Shown here one piece after another: positions 1 to 11,819 of a stretch of 64,000 nucleotides of DNA. The DNA comes from Nigrospora sphaerica (Eukaryota; Ascomycota; Sordariomycetes; Amphisphaeriales; Apiosporaceae). The stretch is taken from contig JAGVVL010000001.1 of assembly GCA_018287875.1 (NCBI GenBank), positions 7,502,001 through 7,566,000 on the forward strand, in the 5' to 3' direction. The translations under genes and the position numbers were made by a program. How positions within the stretch are numbered: position 1 is the stretch's first letter; each line of letters opens with the position of its first letter. The notes beneath the pieces are model-generated. The model was not told where the DNA came from. It made no database searches and saw nothing but the letters and a program-made list of their open reading frames with translations.

Positions 1-1376
1 GTATATCCGAGGTAGTGCGGCCGAAGACTCCGATGGTGGTCATTTTCCAATGGCCCCTGACAACGGTTGTCCTTATCCGAGGTCGCGCTTGGCAAGCCTG
101 CGTTGCTTGAAACGACGGGCGGCCGTATATGAGAGTCTCCGCTTGAGGACACCCTATAGCTCCCCTGTGGCCGACCTAGACAGGGGAGAGCAGGCAAGGG
201 CGGGCGCTGCATGGTAACTAACATCGGTACGAGTATCCATGGCCAGTCAGAGAGTCCTGAGGAATTGCACAGCCGGCCAGGCTCGGGCAGGCCTCCGTGG
301 ATCGATAAGGGCTTTCACCATCCAAGGAGCACAGCTAGCCTAGAACCCACTCTGAGCTCCGCCAGTCAGGGTCTTTCGCAGGGGCTAACGGATGAACGGA
401 GAGGTTCTAGTGGCTTGGGGCCGCCTGGAGGAAGTCTGTATTCCGTAACACGATACGTACCTGGTCACATACATACCTACCTAGGTGCATACTTCTCGCG
501 GTCGCAGGGAACCACTACCTTCCTCTACCAGGCCCGTGCATAGAGGCATCTGGTCTATCGCATAGGGTGCTTTGGCAGCTGGTTACCTCTCCGTACAGTC
601 CAGTCCGCAGGCGGGCCAGAGGTAGGCGATAGTAGTGATAGGTGCAGAGACGGGACGTGATGGTCGTAGTGCGTGTCGGCGGCCAACGGATCGCGATGCC
701 GTGGACAACAAAGGACCCCAGAAACGTCGAGACGTATGGCCAAGTGGGCATGACGCGCCTCGAATTAGCCTCGGAAGCAAAGGAAAACCCCAAAGTTGGT
801 AGGTGGTCGCCTGGTCGTCCGATATCCAGCGGCGGCAGCAGCAGTCCCATCCACGCGTATGAATCTGTTTGCATCCTAAAACTGTGGCCTGCTCCTAGCC
901 CAGGAAAAGAAAAGCAAAGTGCCAAAATTACTTTCATGCATCCATATGTACATACTTACCTGGGTAGGTAAAGTAGGCAAGCAAGTGTTGGTGCCTTGGT
1001 ACGATGTAAGGGTATACTGCTTGGCGGAGCCCGAGGCTACTCCAGCCGGGAATCGATTCAATCGCCCCGGCTCGCGGCCCTTCTCTCCTTCTGCGTCGCT
1101 TCTGTCGGCATCGAAAGTGCCCATTTGTCGGAGACGGCGGGGGAGGAAGAGTCGTAGGGGGCAAAGACGCCGACGAGAACACCAACTGGGAATGGCTTTT
1201 AGGAAGAATGACAGGTTAGCTTAGTAGGCACCCGTTCCCAATACACACCACAGCCCACCGGCTGGCTTCCAAACAGGCAGAGATGGGATGAGATGGGACC
1301 GCGCGCGCGCACGCTCGCTCGAACACGCAATTATCCGGTCCCATCTCCAAAAAATAGAGTAGCCTACCGACCTACC

Positions 1377-1386
1377 TACCTAGGTA
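1377..1386. promoter_or_regulatory. TACCTAGGTA perfect palindrome, possible regulatory motif
   Basis: This is the best copy in the window of a recurrent intergenic motif with core CCTAGGT, embedded in a longer CCTACC/GGTAGG run from about 1368 to 1402. Related copies occur near 478-487, 1991-1999, 28218-28226, 32265-32276, 36322-36334, 45243-45251 and 47022-47031. The function is not known from the sequence; being palindromic it could bind a dimeric factor or simply be a low-complexity element. Confidence 0.35.
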
Positions 1387-3260
1387 AGTAGGTACCTACG
1401 TACTGCATAACTGATAGGTACATGATTAAGGATATGTGGCATCCATGATAGTTACTAGTTAGGTTAGTAAGGCACATGCTGGCGTGACCCGCTCGGCATG
1501 TTGGCGAAAAAAGACTAGGTAGATGGGGGGGGAGCACACCGGTGGGTTAGGTACTAACAACAGGACCTGAATGACTGCATCCTGGCACGACTGGGTGTGT
1601 GGGTGTGTGCAGGCCATCATCAAAATCGCGGGTCCACCACCAAGGCCAGTGCTCATTCGCTTCCCGTCCTTCTGCCTTCTCGTCGGAGCCCACATACGAC
1701 CGCCCTCACCTGCATCGATCCCATCGTGGAGCTGCGGTTGATTGGTAGTTGACCCCCTCATGCCGACTCCGCAGCGGCGTGGGAGCTAGGATGGATCCAT
1801 TTCCTCCAGCAAGCGAAGGCCCCTCCCTGGGCACGGAGCCAGTACAGAATGTACCCAGGGGTGCGTAGATACAGGTACAGCTACCGATGTACATGCGTGG
1901 CCCAGGAGGGTCAACCATCCATCCCACGCACGGGATATGAGGTGTGCTCATATCACACTTCTTGTGAGGACGAACGTAAGCAAGTACATGCCTAGGTAGT
2001 TAGTGTCTCATGCCTACTTGCCCACCCAACCGTTGGTAGCTGTCCGCAGGGCGCATGCACAGGGAACTTCGGTCGTTTGGCAGCTGCACTGCTCCAGCCA
2101 CTGCCCCCCCGCTTTGTGGGAGCCCTGGTTAGGTACAGGTGCGTGGGTGTTTAGTTTGTATTCGTAGCGCTTGCTGGGGTTAGTGGGTGGGAGAGGGTTC
2201 CGTCTGGTGCTGCGGCTTGGACGCGTGCCGTTCGAACTGTATGTAGGCCGCCGTGGTGATGCAAAACCTAGCATTAGCCGGCCCGAGCTGGAGGCGATAT
2301 GAACAGACTTCCTCCGCGAACACCTCCGCGAAAAGACGAGTTTCGCCGTATGAATGGATGGCGGCTACGTAGGTGTGTAGGATGGATAGTCACCCCGGAG
2401 GGTGCCAACAGCAACAGGTATGTAGGTCCCTATCTAAGTTGGCTGACAGGGTTGCACGGCATAGCGAGGACAAGGTGATGTAGATACTTACCGAGGTACG
2501 TATGTAGCGTTCCATGCCGGCGGCCAACCGCAGCGCGAAAGTGCGGATGTCTACCGCGGGAGCGAACCGTGTTGCTATTTGGCGGCTGCTCGTCTCAGCC
2601 CACATCCCAAGCTCCCATCCGCGTCTCCCCACACACGCTGCTCGACCAGGAACGAAAGGCGAGGTACCCACGTACCAGGCTCGGGCTGGCTGGCTTCGAA
2701 GTAGACTTCCAGAACAGACGGGAGGCGAGACGACGTGCGACTCGCGCCACGTCCGGGCGTCTACTGCAGTCGGTCCAACAGAAACAGGCAGATAGCAAGA
2801 CTGACCTTCGAGATGGGCTCAGGTCGCATCACAACAGCGACCCTCCTCCCCCCGGGGGTTGTTTTCCATGCATGAGCGCTAGTAAATAAACGCCCTGTTC
2901 CTACGCCATCCAGGCCTAGGTCGGTTGTAGGGAGGGGATTCGTAGGGCCGTTTGTCCTCACCCCCCCCTCCGCCGGACGAGCAGGGTCGAGGTGCAGCAA
3001 GCTGGGGGGGTAGGAACCTGTCAGTATAGTCGCAAAAATACAGGTAGACATCGGTGTGTGGAAGTACAAGGCCGTTTCGAGGCACTCATAAAAATGATTC
3101 AAAAGTTCGCGTGCGCACCTGTGTGTATGGGTGGTGTGTATGTAGGTAGGTATTTATTCGTTCGAGTAGCACCCGATGGCCTAGTGCGAGGGACGGGGGA
3201 GGGGGTGGAAAAGAGTAAACCGGGATGGATGGGTATCGGCATGCATGAATGGATGAGATA

Positions 3261-3371
3261 GATGGAGGGATGGAGGGATGGAGGGATGGAGGGATGGATG
3301 GATGGATGGGGGGGAACGCGGGCGTGGGCGTGGAAGTGAGCGTAGGCGTAGGCGTGGGCGTGTGGGTGTGG
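3261..3371. repeat. GATGGAGG and GGCGTG/A tandem repeats
   Basis: From 3261 to about 3311 an 8-base GATGGAGG unit, degenerating to GGAT, repeats in tandem. From about 3314 to 3371 a 6-base GGCGTG/GGCGTA unit follows. The long minus-strand frame that crosses here (a Pro/His/Ser/Ile-rich peptide) is a by-product of the repeat and is not called as a gene. Confidence 0.85.
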
Positions 3372-3547
3372 GCCCATAAATACACAATACGACCCAGGTA
3401 CTATACGACTGGTTAAGGCAGGCGTATAATACGTAGTAAGTAGCGCTTGTAGTCTCTGTACTCGGGAAGCTGGTGGATGGTGGGTTGGTGGGCATCCATC
3501 AACGGACTGGGGGCAAGGATTGATGGGAATGGCCCGGGTCCTTCCCA

Positions 3548-3565
3548 CCCCCCCCCCCCCCCCCC
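3548..3565. repeat. C18 homopolymer
   Basis: An uninterrupted run of 18 cytosines. Its exact length may be unreliable in sequencing. Confidence 0.85.
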
Positions 3566-4240
3566 GGGTCTCATCTATTGTCAAAAACCCGCGCAGACTT
3601 GCCCAAAAGCCCCATAATAGCTGCGCGTTCGTCAGGTACGCGGCTAGCAAGCTGGCAAGCACACCCGTGATGCACAGACGTCTATCTTCCCACACACACT
3701 TACCACTTAGACATTAGTGCTGTCGGCCCAGCCAGCCCCAGTAAATCTGCGAAGGCAAACCTCTGCTTCTTCGTTTTCCCTCGCCTTGATCCATCCTTCC
3801 GTCAACCACCACTACTACTACTGAAGCCCCCCCTTCCATTTCAACCTTCCGCCCCCTCCCCCCCTTCCCCTCAACCAATTCCATCTCCCACGTCCGCCGC
3901 GACTGATCCGTCCATTGCAGCGCCGGTCGCAAACCGCCCTCTCTCTCAGGCCAGTGACCTCACTGTCGTCTGAAGGGGTTTTGACACGGCCGCTGCTCGT
4001 CGCCGCCCCCTCGCGTGCTTCCTGAATCATCTCGCGTCCCCTTCCAACCGACCCGGGCCTTGGCAGCCTTGTCGCGACCTCGTCAGATCACCACCTTCGA
4101 ACGAGCTCATGCGCCAACAGCGCGCCTGTACTGGTCCAAGGCTCTCATCGTGTCTCTCCCCAGCTCCCGACGCGACTCCGGCTAGCTGGTAGTCGCCCTT
4201 TGCTACACCCACCAACCCTGCGCCGCGCGAAACCATCGCC

Positions 4241-6252
4241 ATGTCTATGTACCCCCACCGCGGCATGCCGCAAAGTGCTGCTCGTCTCAACGAGCTTCTC
4301 GACCAGATCAGGAGCGAGTTCGACGCCCAGATCAGATTGAATGAGGGCTACGAGCAACAAAGTGAGTCGCTTCCGCCCCCTCGGCCACGGCGCTGAGGTG
4401 TGCGCCGGCCCTCGTGGCACCCATTTCTCGGTCCGGAGCGAAGCTGACGGTAGCTACAGTTCAGCAGCAGGTTCAGGAAGCCCAACTGGTCCGTGAAAAG
4501 GTTTACCAGCTTGAGCAGCAACACATGACCCTCAAGCAGAAGTACGTGTCCCCCATCCCGGCCCGACGCTGAATTTTCGTGCCTAACTGTCGCGTCGCAG
4601 GTATGACGAAGAGATCATTCTCCTTCGTCGCCAGCTGGACCAGGCTCGCGGAGGGGCTCCCCAACCCGGCATGCCCGGCCCGCCTCAACACGGCCCGTCT
4701 AACGTGCCGCCGCCGTCTATCGGTGTGAGCAACAACCTCTTCCAAGGCATCATGACCGGTCAAGGCGGTCAAGGCGGTCTGCCGCCTCAGCCGCCGCCGC
4801 AAGACCAACCTCAGGGCCCCGGCCCGCAGCACCAAATGCAGCCTCCTCCCGGCCTGCAGGGCCCTCCCCCTTCCCCGCCTCCGCCGTCGCAGCAGCCCCC
4901 TTTCCAGCAGCCCTACCAGCAGGGCCCGGCTCCCAACGGCTTCCCCGGCCAGCCACCCCAGAGCACCGCTAGCCCTGGTCCGGGCAGCAAGCGCCCGATC
5001 GGCAGACCGCCCACCGGCCCCGCCACCCCGCAAATCAACACGCCGATGCCGTATCCCGGCCCTGGTGCGTCACCCCAGGTTCAGAATCATCCGACACCAG
5101 ACCACCGAGGGCCGATGCCCCCTCACCCCGGTGCCATGGTGAACAACGCCTTGGGGGACCTCGACCCGGACCGCCTCCCCGCCCACGTCAAGAAGACGCG
5201 TGATGACTGGTTCGTCATCTTCAACCAAGCGGTGCCCAGAATGCTCGATGTGGATCTTGTGCACACGCTTGTGCACGAAAGTGTGGTATGCTGCGTGCGC
5301 TTCAGCCACGACGGCAAGTACGTCGCGACGGGCTGCAACAGATCCGCTCAGATCTACGACGTCGCCACTGGCGAGAAGGTGTGCGTATTGCAAGACGAGA
5401 ATGCCGACGTCGGAGGGGATCTTTACATCAGAAGCGTTTGCTTCAGCCCCGACGGCAAGTACCTGGCCACGGGCGCCGAGGATAAACTTATTCGCGTTTG
5501 GGACATCCAGAACCGGACCATTCGCAACACGTTCTCGGGGCACGAGCAGGACATCTACTCGCTGGACTTCTCCCGCGATGGTAGGATTATAGCTTCGGGG
5601 AGCGGCGACAGGACCGTGCGCCTCTGGGATATCGAGACGGGCGGCTCCCTTATGACGTTGAGCATAGAGGACGGCGTCACCACTGTCGCCATCTCGCCCG
5701 ACACCAAGTATGTGGCAGCTGGTTCACTTGACAAGAGTGTCCGCGTCTGGGATATTCATGCGGGCTACCTGCTGGAGCGTCTCGAAGGACCCGATGGGCA
5801 CAAGGACAGTGTTTACTCGGTCGCCTTCTCGCCAAACGGCAGGGACCTCGTCAGCGGCAGCTTGGACAAGACCATCAAGATGTGGGAGCTGTCGGCCCCC
5901 AGAAACCCCCAGAGCGCACCGGTCAAGGGCGGAAAATGCGTCAAGACGTTCGAAGGACACAGGGTAAGTCTCCGGATGGCGCGACGACGCCGAACCGCGC
6001 GGAACTGTGCTGATAAATTCGTAGGATTTTGTGCTCAGTGTCGCACTGACGCCCGACAACAATTGGGTCATGTCGGGATCCAAGGATCGTGGCGTGCAGT
6101 TCTGGGACCCACGCACTGGGTACACACAGCTCATGCTCCAAGGACACAAGAACTCTGTCATCTCGGTTGCGCCCAGCCCAGCAGGCAGCTACTTCGCCAC
6201 GGGTTCTGGCGATATGAGAGCTCGTATCTGGTCTTACCGATCATTGGCGTAG
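4241..6252 (+). CDS. tup1: Tup1/RCO-1-type transcriptional corepressor
   Basis: Global corepressor that acts with Ssn6 (Cyc8) in the nucleus on promoters chosen by DNA-binding proteins. Four exons, 4241-4361, 4460-4541, 4601-5963 and 6025-6252, join in frame (donors GTGAGT, GTACGT, GTAAGT; acceptors CAG, CAG, TAG) to give 597 residues, the usual length for fungal Tup1. Residues 1-80 form the Leu/Gln-rich helical tetramerisation region, starting near [20 protein letters not shown]. About 90-230 is Pro/Gln-rich linker. From about 285 to the end are WD40 repeats, with motifs such as VRVWDI, VRLWDI and IKMWEL. The last two repeats sit in exon 4 and end in WSYRSLA. The start codon follows an ACCATCGCC context. 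It is called RCO-1 in Neurospora and TupA in Aspergillus. Identity is firm. Confidence 0.96.
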
Positions 6253-6730
6253 TGGGATGGATGTTTTGGAAGAAAATCAGCCGACGGTGACCAAAACCGA
6301 GGGAGCCAAAGCCGAGGGACTTCTTTTTGTGGGAAATCGAGGAAATCTAAACGGGGTGGCGCAAGGGACAAGCCACGCTGATGTGCAAAGAGGCGGAAGA
6401 TTGTTGATTAGAGATCATTCGGTTACACCAGGGTTCCATGTATTCCGTACGCTCGTTGGTTGTGGGCTTGTACAGATACAGTCACGTAGGCAGCAGAGAC
6501 GAGTGGGGGGAATACTATGTTGCAGCAAGAGCCAACTATCCGGTGTTGGACCATGAAACAACAAGAGCCTCGGTCGCAATGCTAAAGGGCAAGGTGGGTC
6601 AAAATGCCCACCACCCCAAGGGGTCGGGCCTCGTAGCAGAGCCTCGCACCAGATACAATACAACTCATTTCCTTCTTCGAGACTGGCGGTCGAGCTACGT
6701 GGCGAACATGAGCCGGAGCGGTGGCTAGTG
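6253..6730. other. convergent 3' intergenic region between tup1 and rmp1
   Basis: About 480 bases between two converging genes. No conserved frame is seen; it presumably carries both 3' untranslated regions. Confidence 0.6.
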
Positions 6731-7757
6731 TCAGAAAAGCGAGCTGAAGAGGTTGTCGAATTCATCCCCCTTTCTAGCCTTTTTCTTCTTCTTGGCCGGC
6801 TTCTCGTTGGCCACGTTGCGGCCGAGCACTGGGGGTTCGCCCGGACCGGCGGCGGCGGGCTTCTTGCGTTTCGTGGGCGGGCGGTCGTTCCCCGCGGCGC
6901 GGACGAGCGCATCGCGCGACACGGCCTCGCCCACGTCGACGGCCTCGCCTCCGCCGCCGGCGCCGCTGGGCGGCCTTTTGGTCATCGTGGTGGCCGCCGC
7001 GACAGTGGCGGTGGTACTAGTGGTGGCAGTGGCAGAAGTGATAGGAGTTGGCACCAAGGCCGGGGCCGGGGGATGCGCCGCCTCGGCGCCCTCGCCCACC
7101 AGGCAGACGCACGCGCACCGCACCTGGGCCAGGGCGCCCAGGAGCACGACGCCAAGCGTCGCGAACTGATTGTCCGCCGCGAGCTGGGAAAAGGCCCTTT
7201 TGTCCCCCAGGGGGATTTAAGTGGTCAGCAGTAATTTTGAAACTGCCTTCATCTCTCTCTTCCTCCTTTCTATCTTCGTGATCATAGGGCAGTGGGGAGT
7301 ACAAGGCGGGGGAGGGGGTCTTCCACTTCACGCACAGGTAACATTGGGGCACGAGGACATCGCGGAGCCAGCGTGCGCGCCGGGTCGCCGGGCCGTCGTC
7401 GTCGTCGTCGTCGTCGTCATCGTTATCGTCGTCGTCGTCGTCGCCGCCGCCGCCGGCTTCTTCAGCTGCCTCCTCGTCACGACGCCGGGGCTCCGCCGGC
7501 TTCTTCTTCTTCTTCTTCTTGGGTTTCTTCTTGGGCGGGCGGGCGGCGAGGGCGGCGGCCTCGTCGGCCAGCTTGTCGACGTGGCGGCGCAGCATGGCGA
7601 AGGAGGCGAACCAGCGCGCGGCCCGGTGCTGGTTCTTGTTGCGGTGGGCGAAGCCGGCCAGTAGCGGCTGCATGGGCCGCACGAGGTCCAGCGCGGCCGG
7701 GCAGTCGCCGCCGCCGCCGGCATTCATGCTGCTGCTGCTGCTGGTCGTGGCGGCCAT
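6731..7757 (-). CDS. rmp1: RNase MRP protein subunit Rmp1
   Basis: RNA-binding protein specific to RNase MRP, the nucleolar ribonucleoprotein that cleaves pre-rRNA at site A3. Two exons, 7757-7332 and 7183-6731, join in phase 0 (donor GTGAAG, acceptor CAG) to give 292 residues. The signature HRNKNQHRAARWFASF is at about residue 36, and a second conserved block, ADNQFATLGVVLLGAL, opens exon 2. The C-terminus is a Lys-rich tail ending DEFDNLFSSLF, similar in style to the yeast protein. Between the conserved blocks lies a strongly charged insertion: a Lys/Pro run (about 75-90) followed by an almost pure Asp run (about 105-120). This makes the protein clearly longer than yeast Rmp1 (about 200 residues). 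The GC-rich low-complexity stretch is the least certain part. Confidence 0.9.
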
Positions 7758-8622
7758 ACTGGGCCGTCTCAGTCACATGACGCGGATGTGTTGAGGTTGG
7801 CGATCAAAAAAGAAAAGGAAAAAAAAGGCCGAGTCGCAAAGTGTTGCGCAGTTACGGGCAGGCAGTTGTCGCGCATGGTCCCCACCACAAAAGAAACTAC
7901 CTGTAAGTAACTTTAGACTGGACGACACGCGATGACCGTTTGTCACCACGTAAAGTCGCGCTTTCCTCTCGGTTTTTTTAGGTGGGGCCCCTTGGGGAAA
8001 GAGGAGTCAGGGTCAGGGCGCCAAAAACGGAAACCTCCACTGCAAAAGGTACTCGTTGACTCGGGACCGAAAAGGGTAATTTCCTTGTCTGGATGCCGGC
8101 AAAGTTCTTAACGGGACGTAGAGAAGCAGGAAACAAAAACAGCAACTACCACCACCACCCAGAACTCACGTACCTTGACTTGCGGTCCGTTTAGCATCGA
8201 GCTGAAGTGAAGCCGAGAATTTGTCGTCCGGTGGATAAGGTATTTTCTACCCAAGAGTTTGGATGTTGCGAGGAGGGATAACCCCCCCTCCCACCCAACC
8301 TAACCCCCCCCCAAAAAACAAACCCCAAAAAACACAGAAGCAAACTACCTAAATCCACCTTGCTGACATGCGGTTGCTTAGGTTGATTCCGAATCTAAGT
8401 CCGACCACGTCCCGTTCGGCGGGTGCCCGTACAAAATCGCACGGGGCTCTGATGCGTACACACGGTGGTATATATTGAGTATTCGGTCCCCGTTTCTTCT
8501 CTTTCGCTTTCTTCCTTATCTGTTCGCACGGCTGAAAAGTATATCCATGGGTATCCAGCACTCACTCGGCGACAGGCAGTTCGCGTTACACTGGAATCGC
8601 GAATACCACTAGGGATATGTCG
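7758..8622. other. intergenic region upstream of rmp1
   Basis: About 860 bases holding the rmp1 promoter. There are A-rich and C-rich runs at 7806-7828 and 8281-8335. No conserved frame was found. Confidence 0.6.
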
Positions 8623-10717
8623 TCAGTTGCATGCGTTCCCACACAGATTCGACGCGGTAAACCCCCTGACCTCCGTTTTCCAACACCAGACGTCGCGTTC
8701 CACGTGCATGACACCGACGATGCGCTTCTGGCTGGCGCCGAATTTTTTTAACCGGTCCAAAAGTGTGCTCACCTTCTTGCGTGGAAAGTCGGCAATGTAG
8801 AGGACGGCGTCTGGGACCGGCGAAACAATGAGGCTGTCGTCGTACATGAGAGCCTCTTGTGCAGATTAAAGCGGACGCCCCGGGTGTTAGAAATGACGTA
8901 GCGGGCAGCATCTCCTCGGGCCCGGTCGATGACCACCTCGGCCATCGCTTGGGAGAGCAGTGTGTAAATGTTGCCAGAGCTTCCGTAAGGGGCGCAAGAG
9001 ATACAGTAATTCTTGGGGCACGCAGCCGTACGTGTCGCCCAGCTTCAACTGATCCCGGTACTGCGTGATCTCGGTACTGATGGCCAGGCCACCGGGGGAG
9101 TCGAAGTCGACAGCAGGCCGATTTCCCACCGCGTGGAGCTCAAAGGTCGTGCGGTCCCAATCCAGATAGCGGCACGAATACCGAAATGGCGAAGTCGAGT
9201 CGGCAGTCGCTTTGCAACTGGGGTTCGGCACCCCCGGCGGGTTGGGGGCGACGCCCTTCCATCCGCTATTGCACTTGGTGAGGCCGTTCACGGACAGCCA
9301 TCACATGGTTTATGTACTGCCTTGCGTCCCCCCTATCAGACCAAACCGGTTGCGATTGGGCGCCGCATTGGACCTACCCGACTCGAGGGCCGTGTTGCCT
9401 TCGCCGAGGATGGCAAAATCCCGGGTATGGCTATGCACCCTGGAGGTGGTTAGTTGGAGGCATTCGGAAAAGAGTATAGAGAGTGGAAGCTCGACCAAGT
9501 GTTTGGATAGGGGTTCGAGGGTGAGCGCGCCGAATGGCCTCGTGGACAATGCCAAAGTACCTTTCGCAGGGGGTCTGCCGTGGTTGTCCCAGGATCAAGA
9601 AAAGGTCCACGGGCTCGGGAGTGGACAGCGTCCTGGAACCAATCTTTTTGGACCATGTAGGCGGCTTTGATAGCCTTGGTCACGTTGGTGTTCCCTGTAA
9701 AATCGAACACGACACCGAATACTATGATGCAGAGGCCATGCTGCGTCATGAAGCACTTGTGAGTCTTGCCCATGTACTCGAAGGCTATGGTTGACAGGTT
9801 CAAGAACTGGACGCTAGAGGTGAGGTACTTATCACCCCTATGCCATCGGTAGACGCGGACTTCGTTTGGGACGAACCGCGCAGCCCCGCCGCGGGAAAGC
9901 AGATAGATATCCAACAGAACTTAGGCATCTCGTTAAAGGTTTGCTGGGAAACTTCAGCGAGGTACAGCTCTTGGTTACCTGGTCAATGGTGAAATACCTG
10001 TCGGTAAGTAATGCATGATGTCTTCACTTGGTGGCTGTCCTAGGAAGTTTACCTATGGTCAACAAGTCGTAGTCGGGTTTCTCAAAGATCTTCAACGACA
10101 CCTCAGCGCCAGGGTCCATTGCGTCGGGCCAACCATTTCCATCGTGGAGATCCCCTACACGCACCTTGATCAGCCCGGCTGTTCCTCGGTGCTGCCCGCC
10201 ATGGCCTGCCGTGCCGGTATCGACCAGAAGCAGATCCACGCCCTGCGGCTGGCCTGGCGCTCCAGGTGGCTCGAGAGGGACACCATGTCGCCCCAATCGG
10301 CGCTATGGTTTGCTTCCTTGAGATAACCCTCCATCCAGCCACAGGTATCGATCTACGCAAAGTAGCCAAACGGCAGGTTTTAGCCAGCAACGCGAGTGGT
10401 CAGGGTGGCTGTGGGCTCGGCTGAGACTGACATAATGCAGGAAATTGACCTGGCCCCATTACAAGGCCCTCGACTGGCCGTATGTCGCGTTAGACGCCCC
10501 GGAATATAGGAATTTTTTACGGCTTTGTCAGTATCACCCAACTTTCTAATGAGAAGCGTGGCAAGTTGTCAAAACACCAGATGAAGCCTGGACTTACCTG
10601 GATGCGCTTGGCATGACGGACATGCTCCACATGGTCGGCCGGCCCAAAATAGCCACCGTAGGCGAGGCAGCCAGGCAGGACAGCGGCAAGACCGAAAAGG
10701 AGGGCGCGATACTTCAT
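8623..10717 (-). pseudogene. decayed secreted calcineurin-like metallophosphoesterase / 5'-nucleotidase-like pseudogene
   Basis: Pieces of one protein line up in order but in changing frames. The family is the secreted fungal metallophosphoesterases with a C-terminal 5'-nucleotidase domain (YHR202W-like). A signal-peptide exon (10717-10598, MKYRALLFGLAAVLPGCLAY) ends at a good GTAAGT donor. Next come WGQVNFLH, DTCGW, SADWGDMVSLSSHL, GVDLLLVDTG, DYDLLTIG, NQELYLAEVS, FGVVFDFTGNTN, KDWFQDAV, HSHTRDFAILGEGNTALESG, CRYLDWDRTTFELHAVG, TEITQYRDQLKLGDTYGC and MYDDSLIVSPVPDAVLYIAD. Several introns are still recognisable. Damage: a stop codon at 10461-10459 in place of the usual Glu before WGQ; frame changes near 10245, 9615, 9590, 9575, 9440, 9012 and 8850; and loss of two metal ligands (DTHG is DTCG at 10343-10341, NHE is NQE at 9973-9971). 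The C-terminus also ends early. The mix of indels and substitutions argues for true decay rather than one sequencing error. Confidence 0.8.
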
Positions 10718-11819
10718 GGTGACGGCAGAGCCAGAAGTGCTATCGGATGTCGATGCACGCTGTCCCAAAACGGAAGGTTCGACGGCATGATCCAGAATGG
10801 GGCTCCCGGGACGGATGGAGACGGACAAGGTTCGTATACGCTACTATGTGTTGGGGTAGGCGTCCGCGCCACTAAAAGACATCACCAGCCACGCCGCTCA
10901 CCCACACACACGGCACGGGCGAGGAAATCCATGCCGACGCAATTTTTGCCATTCAACCATTCTTCTCTCCGTTCCCCCTTCACTCACTGCCGGCCTCGGT
11001 TCAACCACCGCCATGCAATGGCAATAATCCTATCGCGTTAGCAGTCCCTTTCGTAAGTGTGGCATTCTCTGTCGTTTTCTCTCTTACTCAGCACCTTCCC
11101 CCCTCCCCCATGGCTTTGTATGATGAGCACTCTACGTTATACCCAGCTCACTTAGACGTCGTTAAACGGCGGTTGCTGAGAAAACGTTACATCTACTCCT
11201 GACTCTTGCCACCTTGTTCCTCTCTCCTGCCCACATGCCCACATTTCGCTCAGAGCTGGTCGCTAACGTGTGGCTTCAGGGAATTTGCAGCGGTTGTGCG
11301 CCCTGCGTAAAGGCGTCGCGACGGTAGGCTACCTGCCGACTGGCTACCTTGTTACGGAACAGCCATGCTTGAAATGTGCCACGAACGGCTCGTACTAAAA
11401 CCACGAGTCTATGGATTTCCTGCAGAGGCCGTCCCCGGCCTAATAGGATGTCTGCCCTGTGCGTTACGCACTGGTGGCATAAACTTACAATCGTAGTCCT
11501 AGCAGAATACGAAGAGGACCTGGTGTTTCGCGTCACGAGGTCTCGAAAATACAATATTACAACTTGATATCTCACAAGGCACTGGCGACATGAACCTTGC
11601 CTGACCGAGGTGATTCGTGAGGAGCATTTCTTTTTTTTGTCGAAAAGGAACCTCCACAGGTTCCTGATGGCCTCTATCCCTTAGGACAGACACATCGTTG
11701 CCAATGGCCTTTGGCCTAGGTATGGCTACTGCCTAATGTCAATCCAAACCACCGAACGCCAAAACCCTGTCCCCAGAACGCCAGGCCGCTGCTCCCAGAA
11801 TAAGTGCATTCTCGTCACG
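10718..11819. other. intergenic region, no gene recognised
   Basis: About 1.1 kb between the pseudogene start and the 3' end of the membrane-protein gene. Short frames occur on both strands but none is conserved-looking or flanked by good splice sites. Confidence 0.55.

Larger units (their letters stand above)
1..4240. other. gene-free region upstream of tup1
   Basis: No open reading frame here looks like a conserved protein, and the frames present overlap one another on both strands without codon bias. The DNA holds several copies of a near-palindromic TACCTAGGTA-like motif, a GATGGAGG tandem repeat, a GGCGTG/GGCGTA tandem repeat and a C18 run. The last 500 bases are C/T-rich on the + strand, as is common in fungal promoters and 5' leaders, and probably belong to the tup1 gene that starts at 4241. 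Nothing else is recognisable. Confidence 0.6.

Noticed and set aside
1030..1075. tRNA-like T-arm (GGGAATCGATTC context)
   Set aside because: The match is a short palindrome; no anticodon arm or acceptor stem can be drawn around it on either strand.
3099..3695. 198-residue minus-strand frame near the window start
   Set aside because: Made of Pro/His/Ser/Ile repeats translated from tandem repeats; no splice sites or homology-like blocks.
8623..10717. RIP (repeat-induced point mutation) as the cause of the pseudogene
   Set aside because: The lesions include several indels, and the lost histidine codons are not explained by C-to-T changes; local base composition is not AT-shifted.
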